Source: Streptomyces sp. NRRL F-525
GTDB taxonomy: Bacteria > Actinomycetota > Actinomycetes > Streptomycetales > Streptomycetaceae
Reading direction: 5' to 3'
Assembly (NCBI RefSeq): GCF_000716605.1
Contig: NZ_JNXE01000007.1
Span: 62,001 to 126,000 of the forward strand
DNA: 64,000 nucleotides
Made by a program: the position numbers and the translations under genes. Below the pieces are notes generated by a model. That model was not told the origin of the DNA. It made no database searches and saw only the letters and a list, made by a program, of their open reading frames with translations. Shown in pieces: positions 24,355 to 33,510 of the stretch. How positions within the stretch are numbered: position 1 is the first letter of the stretch; every line of letters starts with the position of its first letter.

Positions 24355-27129
24355 TCAGGACCGGCGCCAGATCTGGTTGGCGCCGCCCGTGCAGGTCCAG
24401 ATCTCCAGCGCCGTGCTGTTGGCCGTGCCGTGGCCGACCGCGTCCAGGCACTTGCCGGAGCCCACGTTGACGACACTGCCGTCGGAACGCACCCGCCACT
24501 GCTGGGCCGCGGAGCCGCCGCAGTCCCAGATCTCCACCGGGCTGCCGTCGGCGGTGGCACCGCCCGTGACCTCAAGGCACTTGGAGTCGTAGACGGTCAG
24601 CTGGTTGGTGTTCGTGGACGTCCAGGTCTGGTTCGTGCCGCCGTTGCAGTCCCAGAGGGCGGGCTGGGTGCCGTTGGTCTGGTTGGCGCCGGGGACGTCG
24701 ACGCAGCGGCCGGACTCGTCGCCCTTGAGGGGCGCCGCGACCGCACCCCGCAGCCAGCTCTGGTTGGTGCCACCGGTGCAGGTCCAGAGCTCCAGCAGGG
24801 TGCCAGGCGTGGTGCCACCGGCTGTGGCGTCCAGGCACTTGCCCGAGTTGGGGTTGACCACCGTGCCGTCGCTGCCCACCGTCCACTTCTGGGCGGCGGA
24901 GTTGTTGCAGTCGTAGATCTGCACCGGGGTGCCGTCCGTCGTGCCGCTGCCCTTGGCGTCGAGGCACTTCGCGCCGCTGTAGACGGTGAGTTGGCCGGCG
25001 GGGGTCAGGGTCCAGGACTGGTTGGCGGCGCCGTTGCAGTCCCAGAGGGCGAGTTGGGTGCCATTGGTCCGGCTCGCTCCGGGGACGTCGGCGCACAGGC
25101 CGGACTGGCGGCCCTTGAGGATGCCTCCGTGGTTGCCCGGCGGGTTGGCGGTGACGGACAGGTTGTCGAACTGGTCGGTCTGGTAGCCCACCACGCCGAT
25201 GCCGACCTGGCCCGCAGTGTACGAACTGTCGTTGGTGGTACCGAGGTTGACGCCGTCGGCGGTGGCGGTGATCTGGTCGCCCGAGAAGCCGAGGGCCAGC
25301 GTGTGCCACGTGTGCGTGCCGAGCGCCGACCGGGTCCCGGAGGCCAGCGTGGTGAGGGTGCCCGCCGCCGAACTCCTGACGATGGACCAGGTACCTGTGT
25401 CGCTCACCCGCAGCAGATAGGCGGCCTGGTGACTCTGGGGCCGGTTCTGGGTGTTGGCCCGCCCCAACAGCTCGACCGTACCGGCCTGTTGGAGGTTCAC
25501 GTCGGTCTTGACGGTGTAGTCGGTCCATGTCGGGTCGCCGAGCAGCGAGAAGGCGTCGGAGTCGTCCTGCCACTCGATCGGCTTGACCGGCGTCACCTGC
25601 TGCACACACTGTCCGCTACGGCCGTCCGCGCACGGGCGTGCCTCGAACGAGCCCTGCATGTCGGACAGATACGTCGCCTCGGTGCCGGTGGCATCGTTGT
25701 CGAACGTGTCGCCGTACGGCAGCGCGAGGGCGTGGGCGGCCGGCGCGGTGGCGGTGCCCTTGCCCTGGCCGGTGGTCGTGGTGACGGTGTAGATCCAACC
25801 CGGCTGAAGCGTCAGTGAGTACGAGCCGGCGGTCGGGGTGATGTCCTGCGTGTGCGTGAAGTCGGTGGACGGGCTGGGGTCGTTGACCCGGGTCGCCCAC
25901 ACGTGCACCGCACCGGTCGAAAGTCCGCCCTGCACCTGGACGTTGACCGTCTGCGCCGCCGTAGCGGTGGTGGTCTCCAGGACCGTGGAGTAGTCGGAGC
26001 CGTTCGGCGACTTCAGCGTCGCGTAGGTGCCGTTGGACTCGGAGCCACCGAGGTAGCCCGACGCGGAGTCGATGAACTTCCAACCGGGCTGGGCGAATTG
26101 GGTGACCTGCGCGGTCGCCCAGGTGTTCTCGCCGATCGCGTAGTTCCCGGACCACGGCGAGTTCGCGGTGGCCAGGCCGACCGTGCCGTAGGGAAGGTTG
26201 GGGTAAATGGCCGCCACCAGCGGCCAGTTGAGGTACGCGGTCATGCGGGCGTCGACGTACCCGCGCACGATGGAGCGGATCAGCGCCGGTGCTCCGGCGT
26301 CCATGTCCAGTGAGCCGTTCTCCGACGCCCACAGCGGTTTGCCGTTGTTCTTCGCCGTGGTGGTGCTGGAGCAGGTGTCCGCGCTGCCGCCGTCGCCGCC
26401 CGCGCAGGGGTAGTGGGCGCCGATGACGGACACGGCGTCGTTGAACGCGGTGTTGCTCGCCATGTCGTCCGCGACGCTCCAGCCCGAGTCGTCGCCGACG
26501 ATCTGCACGCTGCCGTATCCGGCAGTGTCGAGGGCGGACCGCAACTGGATGTACCAGTTGGCGTCGTGGCCGCGCTCGTTCCAGCCGCCGAGGTAACTGA
26601 TCGGCAGACCGTGCTGCTTGGCGCAACCCAGCCAGGAGATCAGGTAGTTGATGGTGTCGGTGGACCAGAACCCGCCGCTGATCCAGCCGGGGGCGGCCCA
26701 GGCCAGGCCGTACAACTTGATGTCCGGGTTACGGGCCTTGGCCTGCTCGGCGAGCCAGAACTCGTAGCCGGCGTTGCAGTTGATCTGTCCCTTGGTGTGC
26801 TCGATGGACGGTTCCGAGCCGTCGGTGGAGTTGGCGTCCCCGCCGATCTCCAGTTTCAGCAGCTGGAGGTTCGCGCCGTAGCCCGGCTTGAACAGGTAGT
26901 CCAGGATCTGCGTCTGCTGGGCGGCCGGATAGTCGCGCAGGAGGCGGGAGTTGCCCCCGCCGCCGCTGATCGCGCCGATCCCGTCGAACGTCCGGCCGCT
27001 CTGACCACCGTCCACGGTGATCGAGGTGGCCGCGGCTGCCGCCTGGGCCGGTTGCGCACCGGCCGAGCAGAGGGCGGCGACCAGGGCCATGACCCATAAG
27101 GGCAGAAGGCATCTCAGAGTTCTTCGCAC
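24355..27129 (-). CDS. Secreted GH59 beta-galactosidase/galactocerebrosidase-like with ricin lectins
   Basis: 924 residues with a signal peptide of about 31 residues. Residues about 35-400 are a GH59 catalytic domain: FDGIGAISGGGGNSRLL, putative acid/base Glu185 in GGWNERG and nucleophile Glu270 in LWASENGS. A concanavalin-like jelly-roll follows (about 465-640), then two ricin-type beta-trefoil carbohydrate-binding modules (about 650-787 and 790-924) with QxW repeats such as NQSWTLTPAG and NQTWTSTN. It should hydrolyse galactose-containing glycans outside the cell. A LacI-type palindrome lies 40 bp upstream. Exact substrate is not decided by sequence. Confidence 0.88.
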   Translation of the reverse strand: MRRTLRCLLPLWVMALVAALCSAGAQPAQAAAAATSITVDGGQSGRTFDGIGAISGGGGNSRLLRDYPAAQQTQILDYLFKPGYGANLQLLKLEIGGDANSTDGSEPSIEHTKGQINCNAGYEFWLAEQAKARNPDIKLYGLAWAAPGWISGGFWSTDTINYLISWLGCAKQHGLPISYLGGWNERGHDANWYIQLRSALDTAGYGSVQIVGDDSGWSVADDMASNTAFNDAVSVIGAHYPCAGGDGGSADTCSSTTTAKNNGKPLWASENGSLDMDAGAPALIRSIVRGYVDARMTAYLNWPLVAAIYPNLPYGTVGLATANSPWSGNYAIGENTWATAQVTQFAQPGWKFIDSASGYLGGSESNGTYATLKSPNGSDYSTVLETTTATAAQTVNVQVQGGLSTGAVHVWATRVNDPSPSTDFTHTQDITPTAGSYSLTLQPGWIYTVTTTTGQGKGTATAPAAHALALPYGDTFDNDATGTEATYLSDMQGSFEARPCADGRSGQCVQQVTPVKPIEWQDDSDAFSLLGDPTWTDYTVKTDVNLQQAGTVELLGRANTQNRPQSHQAAYLLRVSDTGTWSIVRSSAAGTLTTLASGTRSALGTHTWHTLALGFSGDQITATADGVNLGTTNDSSYTAGQVGIGVVGYQTDQFDNLSVTANPPGNHGGILKGRQSGLCADVPGASRTNGTQLALWDCNGAANQSWTLTPAGQLTVYSGAKCLDAKGSGTTDGTPVQIYDCNNSAAQKWTVGSDGTVVNPNSGKCLDATAGGTTPGTLLELWTCTGGTNQSWLRGAVAAPLKGDESGRCVDVPGANQTNGTQPALWDCNGGTNQTWTSTNTNQLTVYDSKCLEVTGGATADGSPVEIWDCGGSAAQQWRVRSDGSVVNVGSGKCLDAVGHGTANSTALEIWTCTGGANQIWRRS

Positions 27130-27169
27130 AGTGCCGTCCTTCTCCAGCGGGGGGTGAGGACAGTCCCGG

Positions 27170-27181
27170 AGAGCGCTCTCA
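27170..27181. promoter_or_regulatory. LacI-family operator upstream of the GH59 gene
   Basis: GAGAGCGCTCTC is a perfect palindrome centred on GCGC; with flanks it reads GGAGAGCGCTCTCA, one base away from the TGAGAGCGCTCTCA form. Streptomyces LacI-type sugar regulators such as CebR bind sites of the form TGGGAGCGCTCCCA. It lies 40 bp before the GH59 start. Confidence 0.7.
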
Positions 27182-27298
27182 GGAGCGGGCGGGCGCCGTC
27201 CTGACTGTCCGTGGAGGTTTGGGCGACAGTGTGGAGTTGTGTTGAATAGGAGTCAAGGGTCTACACCTGTTGAGATGCCCGCTTCGGTCGGGGCGCGG

Positions 27299-27871
27299 TC
27301 AGCGCACGACGTCGAGGACGTTCAGCTGCAGGCCGTTGGCGTACACGGCGTGCTCGACCAGCTTCAGCTTCTGGGTGTCCTTGTCGGTGGCGGGGAACAG
27401 GCGCTTTCCGGCGCCGAGCAGCAGCGGGAAGACGAGCAGGTGGTAGCGGTCGACCAGGCCGGCGTCCGCGAGGCCGTGGTTGAGGGCGGCGCTGCCGTGC
27501 ACGATGATCGGGCCGCCCTCGGTCTCCTTCAGGGCGGCGACCTCGTCGAGGGAGCGCAGGATCGTGGTCTCGCCCCAGTTCGACACGAGCTTGTCGTCGG
27601 TGAGGGTGGTGGAGACGACGTACTTCGGCAGCGTCTTGTAGTGCGCGAACTCCTCCATGTCCGGCCACACCGGACTGAACGCCTCGTAACTGGCCCGGCC
27701 CATCAGCATCGCGGCGGACTCCAGCTGCTCCCGCCCCTTGATGTCGAATGACTCGGGCAGGAACTCGACCTCCTTGAAGGTCCAGCCGGAGTTGCGGTAG
27801 CCGGGTTCGCCGCCCGGGGCCTCCATGACGCCGTCGAGGGAGATGAAGGCGGTGCTGATCAGGGTGCGCAT
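27299..27871 (-). CDS. RibD C-terminal/DHFR-like reductase
   Basis: 190 residues from ATG 27871. The opening MRTLISTAFISLDGVMEAPGG, the middle LMGRASYEAF and YVVSTTL segments, and the late VHGSAALNHGLADAGLVD block match the RibD-C/dihydrofolate-reductase-like family of small NADPH-dependent reductases. Members of unknown substrate are abundant in Streptomyces. It is divergent from the mgtC-like gene. No operon partner indicates a pathway. Confidence 0.85.
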   Translation of the reverse strand: MRTLISTAFISLDGVMEAPGGEPGYRNSGWTFKEVEFLPESFDIKGREQLESAAMLMGRASYEAFSPVWPDMEEFAHYKTLPKYVVSTTLTDDKLVSNWGETTILRSLDEVAALKETEGGPIIVHGSAALNHGLADAGLVDRYHLLVFPLLLGAGKRLFPATDKDTQKLKLVEHAVYANGLQLNVLDVVR

Positions 27872-28071
27872 GGCGGGTCCTCGGGTGGTCGGTGTGCGGG
27901 CGGGCTTGTGCGCGGCTCTGTGTGCGGGCCACTCCAGGATCCAACCGACAAAAAAAATTGTCAAGGAGGGGTGAGTTGTCGGAGGTGGAGTTGTCGGGTG
28001 GGCATGGTCCCGTCCATCCGGGTAGGGGCTCTCCGTCGGGGCAGGGGACCGGAGGGGAAGGGAGGTGCGGG

Positions 28072-28803
28072 GTGGCCGGACTGGCGGTCCCGTTGTGGGA
28101 CGTGAGCACTGGGCAGGGGTTGCGCCAACTCGCCGAACTGGGGCTGGCGTTGCTGCTGTCGGCCCTGATCGGCTGGGAACGGGCGGCCCAGCAGAAGAGC
28201 GCCGGTCTGCGTACGCACACGCTGGTCGGCATCGCCAGCGCGCTGATGATGGAGGTCTCCCAGCACGGCTTCACGAATGTCCTCGGCCTGGACAACGTCT
28301 CCTTCGACCCGTCCCGCGTGGCGGCCCAGATCGTCTCCGGGATCGGGTTCATCGGCGGCGGCCTGATCTTCGTACGACGGGACGCGGTACGGGGTCTGAC
28401 GACCGCCGCCACCATCTGGCTCACCTGCGCGGTCGGCATGGCCTGCGGCGGCGGCCTGCCGATCCTCGCGCTGGCGACGACCGCCGTGCACTTCCTCGTC
28501 GTACGCGGATATCCGTTGCTGTTCGCCCGCATGATGCCCGGCGCCGAGGAGGGGTCGTTCGAGGTACGGCTGACCTACCGGACCGGTACGGCGCTGCTGC
28601 CGCAGTTGATGGAGACGTGCACGCGCAGGGGTTTCCGCATCCAGGAGGTCAAGGTCGACCGGTTGCCGGAGCGGGCCGATCCGGCCGCGCGGGTGCTGCT
28701 GAGGCTGGAAGGTGCCGCCGACGCGGGGCAGTTGACGTCCGAGCTGTTTCAGAACGACGGTGTGACGGAGGTCGAGCTGACGGCGGCCGGTGACGAGGAG
28801 TAA
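28072..28803 (+). CDS. MgtC/SapB-family membrane protein
   Basis: 243 residues from GTG 28072, preceded by GGGAGG. An N-terminal domain with four to five transmembrane helices carries the family motifs IGWERAAQQKSAGLRTHTLVG and GIGFIGGGLIF plus GLTTAATIW; the C-terminal about 85 residues form a soluble ACT-like domain (FEVRLTYRTGTALLPQL). MgtC proteins help survival at low magnesium and modulate membrane ATPases in pathogens; the role in soil actinomycetes is not settled. Confidence 0.9.
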   Translation: MAGLAVPLWDVSTGQGLRQLAELGLALLLSALIGWERAAQQKSAGLRTHTLVGIASALMMEVSQHGFTNVLGLDNVSFDPSRVAAQIVSGIGFIGGGLIFVRRDAVRGLTTAATIWLTCAVGMACGGGLPILALATTAVHFLVVRGYPLLFARMMPGAEEGSFEVRLTYRTGTALLPQLMETCTRRGFRIQEVKVDRLPERADPAARVLLRLEGAADAGQLTSELFQNDGVTEVELTAAGDEE

Positions 28804-28926
28804 GCCCGGGTCCTAGTGAGTCAGTCGGTATCCGGGCAGGGAGCTTCCGGGAAAACCCGTTGGCGGACCACGGCGACCGCTGCTACTTTCCGGGAGGCCG
28901 TGCGAGAGAACGAGGAGGTGGTACCC

Positions 28927-28980
28927 GTGAACGAAGTATCGACGTGGGTGCTCTCCTCCGGGGTCACGGTCGGGCGATAG
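28927..28980 (+). CDS. Possible 17-residue leader peptide
   Basis: A GTG at 28927 preceded by AGGAGGT with ideal spacing opens a 17-residue frame (VNEVSTWVLSSGVTVGR) ending in TAG at 28980, just before a hairpin CGGGAG (28987-28992)/CTCCCG (29008-29013) and the start of the hydrolase gene at 29026. The strong ribosome-binding site makes translation plausible; a leader or attenuator role is inference. Confidence 0.35.
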   Translation: MNEVSTWVLSSGVTVGR

Positions 28981-29025
28981 GTCGTCCGGGAGCGCCGTAG
29001 AGCTGCCCTCCCGAAAGGCACGACC

Positions 29026-29748
29026 ATGCATTTCATTTCTGAGCGACGCCTCGACGACGGTGTCATCGAGCGCGAGTTCACCCTCGGCGAGATCCCCGGC
29101 ACCCTGTGGACCCCTGAATCCGTTGCACCGGCCCCGCTGATCCTGATGGCTCACAACAACGGACTGCCCAAGGCGGAACCCCGGCTGGTGGCCAGGGCCC
29201 GGCTGTCCGCGGCGTACGGCTACGCGGTGGCCTCCATCGACACCGCCGGGTGCGGTGAGCGGCCGCGTTCCGCCGCCGACGAACAGGCCCGCGCCGAGCT
29301 CCGCCGGGCGATGAAGGCCGGCGAGCCGGTCGACGAGATCTTCGAGTCCCTGGTCGGCCCGCTGGTCGAAAACGCGGCCCCGGAATGGCGGCTGGCTCTG
29401 GACGCCCTTCTCACGCTGCCCGAGATCGGCGGCCCGGTCGGGTACTCGGGGTGGACGGCCCTCGGCATCCGGCTGGCGGTGCTCGAACCGCGTATCGCGG
29501 CCGCCGGGTTCTTCGCGGGGGGTTATGTGCCGCGCGCTCAGCGTGAGGAAGCTCGGCAGGTCGGCATTCCGTTGCTGTTTCTGCTGCAGTGGGACGACGA
29601 AGGGAATCCCCGGCAGCGGGCCCTGGACCTGTTCGACGCGTTCGGGAGCAAGGAGAAGACGCTGCACGCGAATCTGGGCGGGCACATCGGCACGCCGTGG
29701 TTCGAGCGGGAGGACGGGGATCGGTTCTTCGGGCGGCACTTGAAGTAG
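29026..29748 (+). CDS. Alpha/beta hydrolase (dienelactone-hydrolase-like)
   Basis: 240 residues. Strand beta3 (APLILMAHNNGLPK), the nucleophile elbow GPVGYSGWTALG and the late acid/His segments (FLLQWDDEG, NLGGHIGTPW) fit the alpha/beta hydrolase fold. The elbow is GYSGW rather than the strict GxSxG. Substrate unknown. It follows a possible leader ORF and hairpin, and is convergent with the PPOX flavoprotein gene. Confidence 0.8.
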   Translation: MHFISERRLDDGVIEREFTLGEIPGTLWTPESVAPAPLILMAHNNGLPKAEPRLVARARLSAAYGYAVASIDTAGCGERPRSAADEQARAELRRAMKAGEPVDEIFESLVGPLVENAAPEWRLALDALLTLPEIGGPVGYSGWTALGIRLAVLEPRIAAAGFFAGGYVPRAQREEARQVGIPLLFLLQWDDEGNPRQRALDLFDAFGSKEKTLHANLGGHIGTPWFEREDGDRFFGRHLK

Positions 29749-29891
29749 GGGCGGGCTGTCGGCCGATGTGTCGGTGGCGGGCGTAGATGAGTGATCGTCC
29801 CGGTCGTGGGGGTACTGGGCAGTGCGGTATTACCACGATCGGGGTGGGGCTCGGTTGCCGGCGCCGCGATCAGCAAGCGCGGGGCGGTCCG

Positions 29892-30551
29892 TTACTCGTA
29901 CCGGTACTTCAGCGAGTCCGCCTCCGACTGCTCGATGTCGGCGATCGTCAGCTCCGGCATCCGGAGTTGCGCCAGTGTCACCTCGGCCGAGGTCGGTTGG
30001 GCGTCCGCCGGCAGCCATTGCTCCGGCTTCCAGGCCGCGCCGCGCAGGAGGGCCTTGGGACAGTGCGGGTAGACCTCGTCGATGCCCACGACCAGCGCAC
30101 TGGCCGGCGGCTTGCCTACCGCTGTCAGCTGCGACAGCAGCTCCGGGTCGGTGGAGATGCAGGCGCGGCCGTTCACCCTGAGTGTCGTGGTGCGTCCGGG
30201 GATGACGAACAGCAGCCCGGCCCGTCCGGTGGCGACGATGTTCTGCAGGGTGTCCAGACGCTTGTTGCCGGTCGCGTCCGGAATCGCCACCGTCCGTTCG
30301 TCCAGCACGGCGACGAACCCGGCGGGGCCGCCGCGCGGGGAGACGTCACAGTTGCCGTCGGCGTCCGCGCTGGCGACCATGACCAGCGACGAGCAGCCGA
30401 TCAACCGCCGTGTCAGTTCGGTGAGTTCGGTCATCTGCTTCCGCGCGGCCGGGTCACGCGGGAGTCCGTAGACCTGGCGCAGCGCCTCCTGGTCGCGCAC
30501 GGCGTCGCGGCGGATCGAGTCGAATGCACTGCCGACAAGGGGTGAGGTCAT
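29892..30551 (-). CDS. PPOX-type FMN-binding flavoprotein
   Basis: 219 residues from ATG 30551. The split-barrel flavin fold is seen in LVMVASADADGNCDVSPRGGPAGFV, GNKRLDTLQNIVATGRAGLLFVIPG and TLRVNGRACIS. This corresponds to the MSMEG_1061-type subgroup of pyridoxamine-phosphate-oxidase-like proteins, which bind FMN or F420 and reduce or oxidise small molecules. The physiological substrate is unknown. Confidence 0.85.
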   Translation of the reverse strand: MTSPLVGSAFDSIRRDAVRDQEALRQVYGLPRDPAARKQMTELTELTRRLIGCSSLVMVASADADGNCDVSPRGGPAGFVAVLDERTVAIPDATGNKRLDTLQNIVATGRAGLLFVIPGRTTTLRVNGRACISTDPELLSQLTAVGKPPASALVVGIDEVYPHCPKALLRGAAWKPEQWLPADAQPTSAEVTLAQLRMPELTIADIEQSEADSLKYRYE

Positions 30552-30706
30552 GCCTCCGAGCCTAACGAGCCGGCCTCCGATTAGACCTTGGCCGGTGAGT
30601 GCCGGGGCGCGCAGATGGCCACGAGAGCTGCCGAACTGGTCCTCGCTGACCGGCTCTTGGCGAGGCTGGTCCACCTGCGGACCGGGCTCTCCCGTGAGGT
30701 GGGTTT

Positions 30707-30732
30707 TCCTGGATCGGCCGGACGATCCAGGA
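30707..30732. terminator. Hairpin downstream of a GNAT gene
   Basis: TCCTGGATC (30707-30715) pairs perfectly with GATCCAGGA (30724-30732) around an eight-base loop, 68 bp beyond the GNAT stop on the minus strand. Likely terminator, although the plus-strand TTTT before it could also suit another role. Confidence 0.45.
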
Positions 30733-30799
30733 GTTCGCCCGTTGCGGGCGGGTGGCCGTGGGTCCGACGTCCTCGAGCGTCCCGGCATCCGCCTGCGGT

Positions 30800-31333
30800 T
30801 CAGGAGCTCCGCGATGCGAGCTTCAGTCGCAGCCGGACGTAGTCGTGGTCCAGCGGTCCCGGACGGCGCGCTCCATCCGGCCGCCAGCCGTTTCGGGCGT
30901 AGAAGCGCTGCGCACGGGTGTTGGACGACCAGCACTCCAGCACGCCCTCGGCGCAGCCGGTGGTCGTGGCCAGCGTGACGAACTTCCGGTGCAGGGCCCC
31001 ACCCACCCCGCGTCCCCAGGCGCGCGGCAACACACCGATCTGGTACAGCTCGTAGGAGGTCGAGGCCTCCAGGTCCTCGTGGTGCGGTGGCCCGGCGGTG
31101 AGCAGTCCGATCACCGTTCCGTCCGTGTCCTCCGCGACCAGCGTGGCGGGCGCCGGCGCGGCCAGCACCCGTGCCCAGGCGTCTCGCCGTTGCTCCCACG
31201 CGCTCGGGTCGGCGAGCTGGTCCTCGGGCATACCGCCCGCGGTGTAGTACGCGGTCCGGGTCCGGGTGTGCACGTCGGCAAGGACGTCGGTGTCCTCGGT
31301 GGTCGCCTCACGCAGCCGGAAACCTTGATCCAT
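30800..31333 (-). CDS. GNAT-family N-acetyltransferase
   Basis: 177 residues from ATG 31333. The acetyl-CoA binding core is YQIGVLPRAWGRGVGGALHRKFV (motif A, R/Q-x-x-G-x-G/A) and the late NTRAQRFYARNGWRPDG (motif B). The acceptor cannot be predicted. A second, different GNAT gene lies 98 bp upstream on the same strand; they share little beyond the fold. Confidence 0.88.
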   Translation of the reverse strand: MDQGFRLREATTEDTDVLADVHTRTRTAYYTAGGMPEDQLADPSAWEQRRDAWARVLAAPAPATLVAEDTDGTVIGLLTAGPPHHEDLEASTSYELYQIGVLPRAWGRGVGGALHRKFVTLATTTGCAEGVLECWSSNTRAQRFYARNGWRPDGARRPGPLDHDYVRLRLKLASRSS

Positions 31334-31431
31334 GTGTCTCTGGACGCCGGGACGGGGAACCCACCACGATCCCCTTTCGAGGAGACATCTGGCTGCCGTC
31401 ACGACAGCAGGGTCAATCGCGGGTCAAGGCG

Positions 31432-31959
31432 CTACTCGCCGAGCACCCGCTCCCACAGCAGCCCGTCCCGCCAGCTCCCGTCGAGGAAGATCGAGGAGTG
31501 TGCGACGCCGTACGGGCTGAACCCGTTGCGGCGCAGCACCCGCTGCGACGGCAGATTCTCCAGCTGGGTGGACGCCTCGGCGCGGTGCAGCCCGAGTTCG
31601 TCGGTCATCACGCGGAGTGCGAGCCCGAGGGCGTTCCCGGCGTGGCCTCGGTTCTGGGCGACGCTCGCGATCCAGTAGCCGACGGAGCCGCGGCGCAGGT
31701 GCGGCTGCGGCAGGATGCCTCCGACGGTGACCTGCCCGATCACCTGGTCCTCGGCGAGCACCACGCCCGGCCAGACCGTACCGGCCCGGTATCCGGCCAG
31801 CAGCCTGTCGATCCGCTCCGCCTGGCCCGCCGGGGTGAAGAAGTCGGCGGGCTGGGCCGGTTCCCAGGGCCGGAAAGCCTCGCTGTCCCGCGCCCGATGC
31901 GCGGCGATCGGGGCGGCGTCTGCGGGCTCGATCAGGCGGACCCTGGTGCTGCTGTGCAT
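31432..31959 (-). CDS. GNAT-family acetyltransferase, RimJ/RimL type
   Basis: 175 residues from ATG 31959. RimJ/RimL-type motifs: RLIEPADAAPIAAHRARD at the N-terminus, VGYWIASVAQNRGHAGNALGLAL for acetyl-CoA binding and STQLENLPSQRVLRRNGFS near the C-terminus. These enzymes acetylate protein N-termini, antibiotics or amino sugars. Target unknown. Confidence 0.88.
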   Translation of the reverse strand: MHSSTRVRLIEPADAAPIAAHRARDSEAFRPWEPAQPADFFTPAGQAERIDRLLAGYRAGTVWPGVVLAEDQVIGQVTVGGILPQPHLRRGSVGYWIASVAQNRGHAGNALGLALRVMTDELGLHRAEASTQLENLPSQRVLRRNGFSPYGVAHSSIFLDGSWRDGLLWERVLGE

Positions 31960-32205
31960 GGCCTGATCCTCGTCGTGGTGCTTCGGGTGAAACGGCCAGC
32001 CTAGGCGAGGGTGTTCGGGCCGCCGCACTCCGGCCGTATCCATCGGCCTGAGCCGGGCGTCGATGTCCCCGAGCCCCGAACCGCCGTACGCCCAATGGTC
32101 GTTGACCGTGCGGGTCGATCTGAAGCGTGCCGACGGATCGAGGCCGAAGGAGGACGGAAGCGCGCCCCGGTCCCTGGCGGTGGACCGGGGCACTGGCCGC
32201 GACCG

Positions 32206-33057
32206 TCAGCCGACCGCCTTGGCCGCGTCCGTGATGAGGTTCGCGACGATCTTCGGGTGGCTGATCATCGCGACGTGGGACGAGCGCGGTACCTCGACGA
32301 CCTTGCGTGCGTTCGCGCGGCTGTACATCCAGCGCTCGCACGCCGGCGGGATCGCCTTGTCCTGGCCGGCGACCAGGCCCCACGACGGGATCGTCTTCCA
32401 GGCCGCGGCCGTGGTCGGGAAGACGAACGAGTCGGCGTCGAACGGCCGTTGAGTGGCCTGAAGGACCCGGAAGTCGGCGGTGGAGATGTCGGCGGCGAAG
32501 GCCGCCTGGCCGTCCTTGCTCAGGTACAGGTCGGTTCCGGTCGTGCCGTCGGCCTTCGTGTACGGGACCGGCACGCTCACCGGTTCGACCTCGCTGCCGG
32601 GGAACTTGGTGATGAGCTTGCCCTGCGTCTCGCCCACGTCGGGCACGAACGCCGCGATGTAGACCAACGCCTTGACGTTGGACTTCCCGGCGGCGGCGTT
32701 CGTGATGACCGTGCCGCCCATGGAGTGCGCGACCAGCACGACCGGTCCGCTGATGGAGTCCAGCAGGCTCGCGACGTAGGGGGCGTCGGTCGGAATGCCC
32801 CGCAGCGGGTTCGCCGCGCAGACCGTGGTGTAGCCCTTGTCCTGCAACTCCCCGATGGTGGCGTTCCAGCAGGACGAATCGGCGTACCCGCCGTGCACCA
32901 GGACGATCGTGGGCTTCACCTTGGACTTCTCCTCACCGCTACCAGTTGTGGCCGTCGCCGCGCCGGCCGTTCCTTCTGCGCCGGCGATCAGCGCAGCCGA
33001 CCCGGCCAGCGCCGCTCCGGCGGCCAGTACCCGCCGGCGGGAAACTTCGGAACTCAT
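32206..33057 (-). CDS. Tat-exported alpha/beta hydrolase
   Basis: 283 residues from ATG 33057. The N-terminus SRRRVLAAGAALAGSAALIAG is a twin-arginine signal. The hydrolase core has the oxyanion loop VLVHGGYADSSCW, the nucleophile in VAHSMGGTV, and the late Asp/His segments (GLVAGQDKAIP, RSSHVAMISHP). It resembles secreted esterase-like hydrolases that are frequent in Streptomyces. Substrate unknown. Confidence 0.88.
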   Translation of the reverse strand: MSSEVSRRRVLAAGAALAGSAALIAGAEGTAGAATATTGSGEEKSKVKPTIVLVHGGYADSSCWNATIGELQDKGYTTVCAANPLRGIPTDAPYVASLLDSISGPVVLVAHSMGGTVITNAAAGKSNVKALVYIAAFVPDVGETQGKLITKFPGSEVEPVSVPVPYTKADGTTGTDLYLSKDGQAAFAADISTADFRVLQATQRPFDADSFVFPTTAAAWKTIPSWGLVAGQDKAIPPACERWMYSRANARKVVEVPRSSHVAMISHPKIVANLITDAAKAVG

Positions 33058-33469
33058 GGGACTCCTCAGGCATGGGGATGGGGAATGGGGCTGACGACGC
33101 GCTCGCCGCTGGGCTGCTGCGCGAGGGCGGCGGGCGTCAACTGAACAGGTGGCCGCAGGAGTTCGGCTCGGTCGGCGGGCTCGGCCGCGCACGGGCGGCT
33201 TCATCGGTGTGGCATGCCTTGGACCCTATGAGGAGCGCTTTTGCGCTGGCATCGGCAATGTGACCTAGATGCCGGTGTTGGTAGTCCGGCCGTTGCCTTC
33301 AGCTCCTGGCTCGATGCCGATGCCGAGGGGTGCGGCCTCATACGGACTGCGGTCAGGTGGGCGACCAGGTGGATCGCGGCGAAGAGGCCTGCGCGCTGGT
33401 GGGGTTGTGCGAGTGGGGCGACGCTGCCGGCCCGAGTGGGGAGCCGCCGTGCGGAGGCGCATCCTGGCG
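33058..33469. other. Gap between hydrolase and EcsC genes
   Basis: No intact gene is seen. The right half holds a plus-strand frame that looks like an eroded GNAT acetyltransferase (33241-33510), which runs past the end of this gap into the EcsC gene. The left part (33058-33240) should contain the promoter of the Tat-exported hydrolase. Confidence 0.4.
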
Positions 33470-33510
33470 TCAGACTCGGTGGCGGCAACGGTCTCCCAGT
33501 TCGGAGATGA
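33241..33510 (+). pseudogene. Probable remnant of a GNAT acetyltransferase
   Basis: An 89-residue open frame contains SSWLDADAEGCGLIRTAV and later CASGATLPARV, which resemble the acetyl-CoA loop (WLDADAEGRGL) and the CASGNTxSRxV segment of RimL-type acetyltransferases. The N-terminal third and C-terminus are missing, the Arg/Gln positions of the loop are altered and the frame overlaps the end of the EcsC gene on the other strand. Best read as a decayed fragment; chance similarity is possible. Confidence 0.35.
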
